DNA of 64,000 bases. It comes from CALBPI01 sp039821605 (GTDB lineage: Bacteria; Pseudomonadota; Gammaproteobacteria; Steroidobacterales; Woeseiaceae). The notes beneath the pieces are model-generated. The model worked only from the letters and a program-made list of their open reading frames with translations. It searched no databases and was not told where the DNA came from. The stretch spans positions 496,001 to 560,000 of the forward strand of contig JBCBNV010000001.1 in NCBI GenBank assembly GCA_039821605.1. The letters run 5' to 3'. Positions 34,550-42,522 of the stretch are shown one piece after another. How positions within the stretch are numbered: the first letter of the stretch is position 1; each line of letters starts with the position of its first letter. Both the position numbers and the translations under genes were made by a program.

Positions 34550-36918
34550 CGGGGGTGCGCGTGCTCAACAAGAAGCTTGTGCGTGACCTCTGGCACATCC
34601 GTGGCCAGGTGCTGGCCATTGCGCTGATCATTGCGACGGGCACGGGTCTGCTCGTGATGTCGATCGCGATGCGGGCGTCGCTGCAGGACTCCGTTGCCGT
34701 CTACTACGAGCGCTACCGATTCGCCGACGCGTTCGCCACGCTTAAGCGCGCACCGCGGCGGGTTGCCCGAGACATCAACGCCATCGCGGGCGTGCAAGCG
34801 GTCCAGACGCGGATCGTGGGTCACGCCACGGTGGGCATCGCGGATGTTGCTGAGCCCGTTCAGGCGCAGCTCGTATCGCTGTCGCGGTCGGGCGCACCCG
34901 GACTCAATCAGCTGGCCCTGCAGAAGGGTCGATTGCCGCGGAGCTTTGCGAGTCACGAGGCTGTGCTGGCGTCGCAGTTCGCCGAGGCCCATGAACTGGG
35001 TCCCGGCGATCGATTTACCGCCGTGCTCAACGGTCGCAAACGCGCGTTCACTGTTGTGGGTACAGCGATGTCACCCGAATTTGTCTACGTCATGGCGCCG
35101 GGCGCCATGATGCCGGACGACCGTCGCTACGGTGTGATCTGGCTTCCCGAGCAGACACTCGCGGCGGCATTCGATCTGGACGGTGCCTTCAACAGCGTCG
35201 CGCTCGCGCTCAGTCGCGAGGCCGACGTGGATGCTGTACTCGAGGCAGTCGACGACGTGCTCGACCGCTACGGTGGCACGGGGAGCATTGCGCGCGCGGA
35301 CCAGATGTCGAACTGGTTTGTCATGAACGAACTCGACGAGATGGAGACGATGGCGACGATCATGCCGACGATCTTTCTCCTGGTCGCGGCGTTCCTCGTC
35401 AATGTCGTTCTGGTGCGTCTCATCGCGGTTGAGCGCAGTGAGATCGGCCTCATGAAGGCCAATGGCTACAGCAATGGTGCCGTCGCCTGGCACTACCTGA
35501 AGCTCGTTTCGGTCATTGCGTTGATCGGCGTGGTTCTGGGATGGGCGCTTGGCGGTTCGCTGGGCCGTTGGGGCGCCGGCATTTACCAGGACTTGTTCCG
35601 GTTGCCCGTCTTCGTGTTCAGCATGCAGCCCTCGGTGTATGCCGGCAGCGCGGCCGTGGCACTCGCCACGGCATGGATCGGCACGATCGGCGGCGTCGCG
35701 CGTGTCGTGCGATTATCCCCGGCCGAGGCGATGCGCCCGGCGCAACCGACGGCGTACCGCCCACGGCGAGAACAGGGCGCGCGAGCGCGGCGCTGGCCGG
35801 ATCAGGCGACCCGAATCGTTCTGAGGCAAATCGCGCGTGCGCCGGTTCGCGCATCGGGTGCTGTGGTCGGCCTCTCCGCGAGTATCGCCGTGCTGGTTCT
35901 CGCGCTGCAGTGGATCGACTCGATCGCGGCGCTCGTCAACACTCAGTACTTTGAGGCCCAGCACCAGGACTACTCGATTTCGTTCGTTGAACCTCGGACT
36001 GCAGCCACGGAGTACGACTTCCGTCATTTGCCGTCTGTGCTCGGGACCGAGGCGTCACGCAGCGTCCCCGTTTGGTTCTCGAATGGCTCCCGCAAGCATC
36101 GTGGCGGGTTACAGGGTGTGCCGCGCAACGCCTGGCTGCAGCCTGTGCACGATGCGCGGGAGGGGCCGCTCGAGGTGCCTCCGGACGGCCTGTTGTTGGG
36201 CCGGAGTCTTGCCGAGAAGTTGGGCGTTACCACGGGCGATACGGTTCACGTCGAGGTGCTGACCGGCACCCGACCGGAGCGCGATGTCGTCGTGGCGGGT
36301 CTCGCTGAGTCGTACATGGGGATGCCAGCCTGGACGTCGCTCGCGGCGCTCAATCGGCTGGTGGGGGACGGCCCCGCAATCCAGCAGGTATTGCTTGCCG
36401 TTGACGTGGCCGAGGAGGCCGAACTGCTCGCGCGGCTCAAGGACTTGCCGATCGTCACGGGCATCTCCAGCCGTCGCGCCGCAGTCGATATGTTCCAGGA
36501 CACCATCCAGGAGATGATCTCCGTCTACGTCGGCTTCTACGTCGTCTTCGCGCTCATGCTGGGTTTTGGCGTGAGTTACAACAACGCGCGGATCACACTG
36601 TCGGAGAATGGCAGGGACCTGGCGACGCTTCGTGTACTCGGCATGACGCGTGGCGAGATCGCCTACATCTGCCTGGCCGAGACCGCCTTGCTCGCACTCG
36701 TCGCCATCCCCGTCGGCTACTTGCTCGGCTACGGGCTCGCCGCACTGATGGCCACCGCGTTCTCCAATGAATTGTTTCGCGTGCCGCTCGTCGTCACACC
36801 TGCCGTGTTCGGCAAGGCGACGCTGGTCGCGCTCGGAGCCACGTTTCTTTCTCTCCTCATCGTTCGTGCCCGCCTGGATCGACTCGACCTGATTGGCGTG
36901 CTCAAGACGAGGGAATAG
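34546..36918 (+). CDS. ABC transporter permease, FtsX/MacB family with two FtsX domains
   Basis: Inner-membrane protein of 790 residues with a duplicated plan. An N-terminal helix (VLAIALIIATGTGLLVM) precedes a periplasmic domain, then three helices of a first FtsX domain (about 275-410). Next come a cytoplasmic linker, a fifth helix near 440, a second periplasmic domain and the final three-helix FtsX domain (about 660-785). This is the arrangement of LolC-like/YbbP-like large permeases, not the 4-helix MacB. Such systems move lipids, lipoproteins or peptides in or out of the membrane by a mechanical mechanism. The start overlaps the ATPase stop. Confidence 0.88.
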   Translation: MTGVRVLNKKLVRDLWHIRGQVLAIALIIATGTGLLVMSIAMRASLQDSVAVYYERYRFADAFATLKRAPRRVARDINAIAGVQAVQTRIVGHATVGIADVAEPVQAQLVSLSRSGAPGLNQLALQKGRLPRSFASHEAVLASQFAEAHELGPGDRFTAVLNGRKRAFTVVGTAMSPEFVYVMAPGAMMPDDRRYGVIWLPEQTLAAAFDLDGAFNSVALALSREADVDAVLEAVDDVLDRYGGTGSIARADQMSNWFVMNELDEMETMATIMPTIFLLVAAFLVNVVLVRLIAVERSEIGLMKANGYSNGAVAWHYLKLVSVIALIGVVLGWALGGSLGRWGAGIYQDLFRLPVFVFSMQPSVYAGSAAVALATAWIGTIGGVARVVRLSPAEAMRPAQPTAYRPRREQGARARRWPDQATRIVLRQIARAPVRASGAVVGLSASIAVLVLALQWIDSIAALVNTQYFEAQHQDYSISFVEPRTAATEYDFRHLPSVLGTEASRSVPVWFSNGSRKHRGGLQGVPRNAWLQPVHDAREGPLEVPPDGLLLGRSLAEKLGVTTGDTVHVEVLTGTRPERDVVVAGLAESYMGMPAWTSLAALNRLVGDGPAIQQVLLAVDVAEEAELLARLKDLPIVTGISSRRAAVDMFQDTIQEMISVYVGFYVVFALMLGFGVSYNNARITLSENGRDLATLRVLGMTRGEIAYICLAETALLALVAIPVGYLLGYGLAALMATAFSNELFRVPLVVTPAVFGKATLVALGATFLSLLIVRARLDRLDLIGVLKTRE

Positions 36919-36932
36919 CCGGGAGTCTTACT

Positions 36933-38153
36933 ATGCGTGCTTCGCACACACGATTGATGATCTGGGGCGGCTTGGGTATCGCTGTCATCGCGCTGCTCGC
37001 ATTCCTGTTCCGGCCCAGGGCCGAACCCGTCGATGTGGTGGTCGTGTCCCGTGCGGATCTGCTCGTGACTGTGGACGAAGAGGGACGCACGCGGGTGCGC
37101 GATGTGTACATCGTGTCTGCACCGGTCGCAGGTACGATGCGGCGTGTCATTCTGGAGCCCGGCGACCCCGTGGCGGCCGCAGAGACCGTCGTGGCGCGCA
37201 TCGCGCCGACCGATGCCGCGTTTCTGGATCCGCGCGACGCGGCGTTGGCCGAAGCCGACGTCAAGGCGGCCACTTCCAGCCTGGCGCTGGCGCGCGCATC
37301 GCTCGACGAGGCACGCGCCGATAAGGAGTTTGCCGACCGCGAGCTCGACCGCGGTCGCGAGCTCGTCAATTCCGGCACGATCGCGGAGCGTGAGTTCGAT
37401 GCGCTGTTGCGGGCCGCGCGCGCGGCGCAGGCGCGACTCGATACCGCGCAGGCGGCCGTGCAGGTTCGGTTGTTCGAGCTCGAGCGCGCCCGTGCGGCAC
37501 TGATTGCGCCCAATGTTGGTGAGACGGACGCGCTGAATTGTTGCGACATACCGGTCACCGCACCCGTCAATGGGCGTGTGCTCCAGGTGCTTCGCGAAAG
37601 CGCAGGCGTCGTGGCGGCGGGGGCGCCATTGATCGAGGTCGGCGATCCGAGCGCTCTGGAGGTTGTCGTCGAATTGCTGTCGGCCGATGCGGTTCAGGTA
37701 CTGCCGGGGCAGGACGTGTCCATTGAGGAGTGGGGCGGATCCGTTGCCCTGTCCGGAACCGTTCGACGTGTGGAGCCCTTTGGCTTCGAGAAGGTGTCTT
37801 CATTGGGCATCGAGGAGCAGCGGGTCAACGTGGTCATCGACTTTGCCGGCGAACCCGACGACGCGACGCGCCTGGGTCACGGCTACCGTGTCGTGGCGCG
37901 CATCGTGCTGGACCGCGCGCAGGATGCGCTGGTCGTGCCGGCTACGGCGCTGTTTCGGCAGGCCGGTCAGTGGTCGGTGTTCGTCGTCGACGATGGCTAT
38001 ACCCGTCTTCGGAGTGTGACGGTCGGCAAACGCAGCAATGTGGCCGCCGAAATCTCAGCGGGCTTGGCCGACGGCGAGCGGATCGTGGCGTTTCCGAGTT
38101 CGCGTATCGAAGACGGTATCCGGGTCACCGCGCGGGCGGGTGGGAGCGACTAG
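36933..38153 (+). CDS. HlyD-family periplasmic adaptor protein
   Basis: Protein of 406 residues with one N-terminal membrane helix (MIWGGLGIAVIALLAFLF). A biotinyl-lipoyl-like half (YIVSAPVAGTMRRVILEPGD) comes before a long helical coiled coil (about 95-195), with the second half IPVTAPVNGRVLQVLRESAG after it. Beta-barrel and membrane-proximal domains complete the chain. Together with the ATPase and permease genes just upstream (14-base gap) it forms a MacA-like adaptor of a tripartite exporter. No TolC-like gene is adjacent; the next gene encodes a BamA-type protein on the opposite strand. Its TAG stop overlaps that gene's stop in the tetranucleotide CTAG. Confidence 0.9.
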   Translation: MRASHTRLMIWGGLGIAVIALLAFLFRPRAEPVDVVVVSRADLLVTVDEEGRTRVRDVYIVSAPVAGTMRRVILEPGDPVAAAETVVARIAPTDAAFLDPRDAALAEADVKAATSSLALARASLDEARADKEFADRELDRGRELVNSGTIAEREFDALLRAARAAQARLDTAQAAVQVRLFELERARAALIAPNVGETDALNCCDIPVTAPVNGRVLQVLRESAGVVAAGAPLIEVGDPSALEVVVELLSADAVQVLPGQDVSIEEWGGSVALSGTVRRVEPFGFEKVSSLGIEEQRVNVVIDFAGEPDDATRLGHGYRVVARIVLDRAQDALVVPATALFRQAGQWSVFVVDDGYTRLRSVTVGKRSNVAAEISAGLADGERIVAFPSSRIEDGIRVTARAGGSD

Positions 38154-39823
38154 AACCCGCGTTTCGCCTCGAACGAGATCTGCAGCCCGCTGTCGATGTC
38201 GGGCCCGCTTTCGAGCGGCTTGGCAAAGTCGAGGTGGAACACGGTGTTGTTGTTGCCGCGGGCATTGCCCAGGCGCAGGCCCACACCGACGTCCGCGAGC
38301 CAACGGGAGTCTTCGCGGCCGGTCACGTCCTCGCCCCAGGTGCGTCCGACATCCGCAAACACAGCACCACCCACGCGGAACAGGCGCCACGGGAACCAGT
38401 CCGTGAAAAAGCGCTGCTCGACCGTGAACAGCGCACTCGCATCGCCGTTACCGAACGCGCGGTCGTAACCGCGCAGGCCCGTCCTGCCACCCAGCGTGAT
38501 CGGGCGATCCACGTCGAGGTTCTTCCCGAGTTCGATGCGCGTGCCGACAAAGGCTGACCGTCGCGGCGACTGGCGGCGCACGTAACGCGCGTCGATGCGC
38601 GCGCGACCATTGCGGACCGTGCCTGACTCGAGGCGGCCACTGACGCGGCCTGAGAGCGTGAGCAGCAACTTCGCGGGGTCCCCATAGTTAGTCGTGCCCG
38701 CCGCGTTGACGATGAAGGCACTGCGATCCGCACCCAGGCTCGTGCCCGCGTAGCCCAGGCTCAGAGAATAGCTGCGGCCCAGGAACAGGTCCTCGGTCTG
38801 CATGATTTGGTTGAAGTTCTGCACCTTCTCGAATCGGTCCTCGACCCGCTGAACGCTCACGACGGGGTAACGTAGATCTCGATCGTCGGGGATGAGCGGT
38901 GTTGGCGGTTCGTCTTCAGGTACGTCGAACTGGTTGTCGCTGACAACGACGCCAAATCGGTAACGTGTGGTCCAGCCGTCGACGAGCCCGTTCGAGACGC
39001 CCCACCAGGCATTGAGGCCGCGCTCATCCTGGCGAAACCTGCCGATCTCACTGCCACGCGAGAACAACGGCTCCTCGCGGTCTTCGGTGAAGACGTCAAA
39101 GCCCGCACTGAATCGAGACTGCAACGAGTAAAATGGCTGCGCAACGCGAAAGCGCCGCGCCTCACCGTCATCGCTGTCGCGGTAGCGCAGATCAAGCGAA
39201 ATCCAGGTGCGCCCGACGTTGCGGTCGGAGAATGCGAAGTTGGTCGAGCTGCGGTCGTCGTCCCTTCTGCGTGATACCGTGACCGCGCTCCCGGTACCGA
39301 GGATGTTGTCTTCCTCAAGCCCCAGCGTCCAGCGCGTCTCGCCACCGCTGCGCGACAATGAGATTTCGGGGAACAGCGTCCAGTTGTCGCGGGTTTCAAC
39401 AAGCAAATCGGCGCGGCCGTCCTCAACGCGCAGCACTCGAATGCTCGCGTCAAAGATGAACGGGTTGCTGCGCAGGAGGCGCTCCGATTCCTCGATGTTC
39501 TGCGCCACGATGGGATCGCCGGGCTCGAACAACAGCTGCGAGCGGATGGCGGAGGGTCGCGTCGTCACGTGGATCCGGTTGGCGAAGCGATACAGGCTCT
39601 TGTTCTCGCCCGGCTTGCTCGTATCGAAAATGTTATTGATCGAGAGCGTGATCTCGCCGACGGCGACGCCTTGCGCCTCGAGGGCATTGAAGCGTGCTCG
39701 CGTGTCTTCGGTGACTTCGGCACGCGGTGCCGTCATGACCCCGGCCAGCAGCAGGGTCAACAGCGATCTCAGGGGCGTGCGCGCCGTGCGCCGGGCGCGA
39801 TCACGGGGGCTGGGGGGCGTCAT
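38150..39823 (-). CDS. BamA/ShlB-superfamily outer-membrane protein
   Basis: Omp85-type protein of 557 residues with a signal peptide (SLLTLLLAGVMTAPRAEV). One clear POTRA-like region (about 75-150, RIHVTTRPSAIRSQLLFEPGD to LLVETRDNW) precedes a barrel domain of alternating strands. The barrel carries the LRGYDRAF motif of the lid loop (RGY) that marks the superfamily. With only one recognisable POTRA it is smaller than BamA and closer to short Omp85 or FhaC-like proteins. The start at 39823 avoids overlap with the divergent ubiG and puts the signal peptide at the front. Function (protein insertion, secretion or lipid transport) is not resolved. Confidence 0.82.
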   Translation of the reverse strand: MTPPSPRDRARRTARTPLRSLLTLLLAGVMTAPRAEVTEDTRARFNALEAQGVAVGEITLSINNIFDTSKPGENKSLYRFANRIHVTTRPSAIRSQLLFEPGDPIVAQNIEESERLLRSNPFIFDASIRVLRVEDGRADLLVETRDNWTLFPEISLSRSGGETRWTLGLEEDNILGTGSAVTVSRRRDDDRSSTNFAFSDRNVGRTWISLDLRYRDSDDGEARRFRVAQPFYSLQSRFSAGFDVFTEDREEPLFSRGSEIGRFRQDERGLNAWWGVSNGLVDGWTTRYRFGVVVSDNQFDVPEDEPPTPLIPDDRDLRYPVVSVQRVEDRFEKVQNFNQIMQTEDLFLGRSYSLSLGYAGTSLGADRSAFIVNAAGTTNYGDPAKLLLTLSGRVSGRLESGTVRNGRARIDARYVRRQSPRRSAFVGTRIELGKNLDVDRPITLGGRTGLRGYDRAFGNGDASALFTVEQRFFTDWFPWRLFRVGGAVFADVGRTWGEDVTGREDSRWLADVGVGLRLGNARGNNNTVFHLDFAKPLESGPDIDSGLQISFEAKRGF

Positions 39824-39914
39824 GGCCCAAGAGTGCCGGGCGACGCCGATTACCGCAACGACGGACTCGACAGGCTGCTGAATCTGCGCGGATTTCCGGG
39901 ACGAATACACCGCT

Positions 39915-40664
39915 GTGACGACCAAACTGCAGCCCGACAGCACTGTCGACGACTACGAAGTTGCCCACTACAGCAAGCTCGCTGAGACCTGGTGGGACAT
40001 GGAAGGCCCTTTCTGGCCGCTGCACACGCTCAATGCCCTGCGTGCGACTTACATCCGCGACCAGCTCTGTGCGCGTCTGCATCTCGACGCCACGGTCTCA
40101 GAGCCTCTGTCGGGCGTGGCGGTGTTGGACGTGGGTTGTGGCGGGGGCATCCTGTCCGAGTCCATGGCGCGCATGGGCGCCAGCGTGACGGGTATCGACA
40201 TCGTCGAGAAGAACATTGGCATTGCGAGCCAGCACGCGCGTGATTCCGGCCTTACCATCGACTACCAGCAACGTACAGTGGCATCACTGGCCGACACTGG
40301 TGCCCAGTTCGATGTCGTGCTCAACATGGAGGTTGTCGAGCACGTCGCTGATCTCAATGCGTTCATGCGCGACTGCGGCAGGCTCGTACGGTCCGGCGGC
40401 AGCCAGTTTGTCGCAACGATCAACCGCAATCCGCTGGCCTGGTTCGTCGCCATTTTCGGCGCCGAGTACGTGCTGCGCTGGCTTCCGCGCGGCACGCACC
40501 GCTACCGCATGCTGCGCAAGCCCTCCGAAGTGCGGGCCTGCCTAGAACGCGATGGCTTCGACCTCGCCAGTTTCACCGGCGTCCGGGTCAATCCCCTGTC
40601 ACGCACGATGACGTTGACGCCGATGACCGCGATCAACTACATGTTGCTTGCGCACAAGCGCTGA
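39915..40664 (+). CDS. ubiG: Ubiquinone biosynthesis O-methyltransferase
   Basis: SAM-dependent enzyme of 249 residues doing both O-methylations of ubiquinone synthesis (2-polyprenyl-6-hydroxyphenol and 3-demethylubiquinol). UbiG-specific features are the N-terminal YSKLAETWWDMEGPFWPLH, SAM motif I VLDVGCGGGILSE, EVVEHVADLNAFM and the membrane-binding segment RNPLAWFVAIFGAEYVLRWLP followed by GTHRY. GTG start at 39915. Its presence shows that the organism uses ubiquinone. The CpeT-like gene converges 7 bases downstream. Confidence 0.95.
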   Translation: MTTKLQPDSTVDDYEVAHYSKLAETWWDMEGPFWPLHTLNALRATYIRDQLCARLHLDATVSEPLSGVAVLDVGCGGGILSESMARMGASVTGIDIVEKNIGIASQHARDSGLTIDYQQRTVASLADTGAQFDVVLNMEVVEHVADLNAFMRDCGRLVRSGGSQFVATINRNPLAWFVAIFGAEYVLRWLPRGTHRYRMLRKPSEVRACLERDGFDLASFTGVRVNPLSRTMTLTPMTAINYMLLAHKR

Positions 40665-40671
40665 TGCCGGG

Positions 40672-41574
40672 CTACTCCGCCAGCGTGCAGCTTGCCTGCA
40701 TCCAGCGCAGGTTGATCGCGAGTCGCGTTGCCGTGGGTTCGCCCCAGGCGTAGCTGGCCGCGGCGGACTCGTCACCGCGATACACGTAGAGCACGAGCGA
40801 GTCACGATTGGTACCCGTGGGCCAGGCGACATTGCGTATCTTGATGCCCACGCGTTGCGGCTCGGGCTCGTCGGTGTCGACCCAGGCGCGGCCGCCCTGG
40901 TCATGGAGGTTGAGTTGGCTCTCGAAGTGCCAGTTCTCACCATCGCGTTTGGGGATCGCCAGCCAGCACTGGAATGCCCTCGCGCGCCGCAGGACGTAGG
41001 GCAGCTCGGTGCCGGTCTCGTCGTCGACGCTCACCGCCGGAAGCTGCAGCTCACTCTCGGCAATGAGCCAGGCCGCGTCTTCGGACTCATCACAGTCCTC
41101 ACCCGACACGCGGCCTTCAAACTGCTCGGCGCGGCGCCGCCAGACCACGTCACACTTCCGGGAGCCCACGGCGTCCGGCTCAATCGCGGCGCGTTCGAGG
41201 TCGGCCAGCAGCGGTAGCTGCCAGCGCACCATGCGCAGGCCGCTTGACGCCGCGTCGACCTGCAACCGCCAGAGACCGCGTGCCGTGACGGTATCGGAAT
41301 CCTCGGCGAGACGATGCCACGCAAGCGTCGCGTCTCCGGCATCGCCAACGGTTTCGACGACCTGTCGCTCGCGGCTGTGGCGTGCATCCGGGTCGGCGTC
41401 GAGTTCGCCTTCGAAGTAGACCTGTTCCTGGTTGTCGAAGTCGCCCGCGAGCAGCGCCACGAGCCGTGTCAGGTCGCGCTCCAGCACACTTTGCTGGGCG
41501 AGAGCCGGCGTGCCCGCAAGGCCGGCGCAGCCTAGCGCGAACAGGCCCCAAATCGTTGATCTCGTGTTGCGCAT
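40672..41574 (-). CDS. CpcT/CpeT (DUF1001)-family exported protein
   Basis: Protein of 300 residues with a signal peptide (LFALGCAGLAGTPALAQ). The N-terminal part DLTRLVALLAGDFDNQEQVYFE and the central stretch GLWRLQVDAASSGLRMVRWQLP, with a later Cys in SRKCDVVWRRR, match the beta-barrel family whose cyanobacterial members attach phycocyanobilin to phycobiliproteins. Nothing else in the window points to phycobilisomes, and the protein is exported, so the family's lyase role should not be transferred; another tetrapyrrole or lipophilic ligand is possible. The ATG at 41574 is chosen by the signal peptide. Confidence 0.75.
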   Translation of the reverse strand: MRNTRSTIWGLFALGCAGLAGTPALAQQSVLERDLTRLVALLAGDFDNQEQVYFEGELDADPDARHSRERQVVETVGDAGDATLAWHRLAEDSDTVTARGLWRLQVDAASSGLRMVRWQLPLLADLERAAIEPDAVGSRKCDVVWRRRAEQFEGRVSGEDCDESEDAAWLIAESELQLPAVSVDDETGTELPYVLRRARAFQCWLAIPKRDGENWHFESQLNLHDQGGRAWVDTDEPEPQRVGIKIRNVAWPTGTNRDSLVLYVYRGDESAAASYAWGEPTATRLAINLRWMQASCTLAE

Positions 41575-41667
41575 ACGTCGACTCCCCCGTGACCTGTTCG
41601 CCGGTGGGCCGCCAATGACGACGGACCCTGCGTCACGTATTCTCCCACGGGCGAGGGAGAGAACGAT

Positions 41668-42510
41668 ATGCAGCTCGAAACCGAGAATGTGTCCTTTGGC
41701 GGCCGGCAGCAGCGCTACCGGCATGCGTCGAGCACGCTCGATTGTGAAATGACGGTGTCGGTGTACCTGCCGCCGCAGGCTGAGACGGGCCGCGTGCCCG
41801 TCCTGTACTGGCTCAGTGGCTTGACCTGCACCGATGAGAACTTCGTTACGAAGGCGGGCGCACAGCGCGCGGCGGCGGCGCAGGGGATCGCCATTGTGGC
41901 ACCGGACACGTCGCCGCGCGGGGACGCGGTGCCCGACGACCCCGACGGTGCCTGGGACTTCGGCAAGGGCGCAGGTTTCTACGTGGACGCCACGCAGCCG
42001 CCCTGGTCGCGCCACTACCGCATGGACAGCTACGTTACCGAAGAGCTGCCCGCGCTCGTGACCGCAGCGCTCTCGCTGGACGCCGAACGCGCATCGATTT
42101 CGGGTCACTCCATGGGCGGCCACGGGGCACTCGTGCTTGCCTTGCGCAATCCGGGCCACTACCGCTCGGTGTCTGCGTTTGCGCCCATTGCCGCCGCTTC
42201 GCGCTGCCCGTGGGGGGAGAAAGCGCTGGGTGGCTATCTCGGCGACGATCGCAGCACCTGGCAGGCTTACGATGCCTGCGCCCTGATTGCGGGCGGTGCC
42301 CCGTTGCCGCCGACACTTGTCGACCAGGGCGCGGCTGATGCGTTCCTGGAGCGCGAGCTCAACATCCCACTGCTCGAGCAGACGCTGGCGGACGCCGGAG
42401 CCGATGCGCGCGTTCGCATGCAGGCGGGCTACGACCACAGCTACTTCTTCATCGCGAGCTTCATCGACGAGCACGTCGCGTTCCACGCGAAACATCTCGC
42501 CACGGGATAG
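41668..42510 (+). CDS. fghA: S-formylglutathione hydrolase
   Basis: Esterase of 280 residues that cleaves S-formylglutathione to formate and glutathione in formaldehyde detoxification. It has the whole-length family pattern: YLPPQAETGRVPVLYWLSGLTCTDENF, the nucleophile elbow SGHSMGGHG with Ser148, PSRHYRMDSYVTEEL-like segment before it, and the catalytic His in AGYDHSYFFI. GGGAGAG precedes the ATG. The glutathione-dependent formaldehyde dehydrogenase that makes its substrate is not adjacent. Confidence 0.94.
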   Translation: MQLETENVSFGGRQQRYRHASSTLDCEMTVSVYLPPQAETGRVPVLYWLSGLTCTDENFVTKAGAQRAAAAQGIAIVAPDTSPRGDAVPDDPDGAWDFGKGAGFYVDATQPPWSRHYRMDSYVTEELPALVTAALSLDAERASISGHSMGGHGALVLALRNPGHYRSVSAFAPIAAASRCPWGEKALGGYLGDDRSTWQAYDACALIAGGAPLPPTLVDQGAADAFLERELNIPLLEQTLADAGADARVRMQAGYDHSYFFIASFIDEHVAFHAKHLATG

Positions 42511-42522
42511 GGCGGCGCTCGC

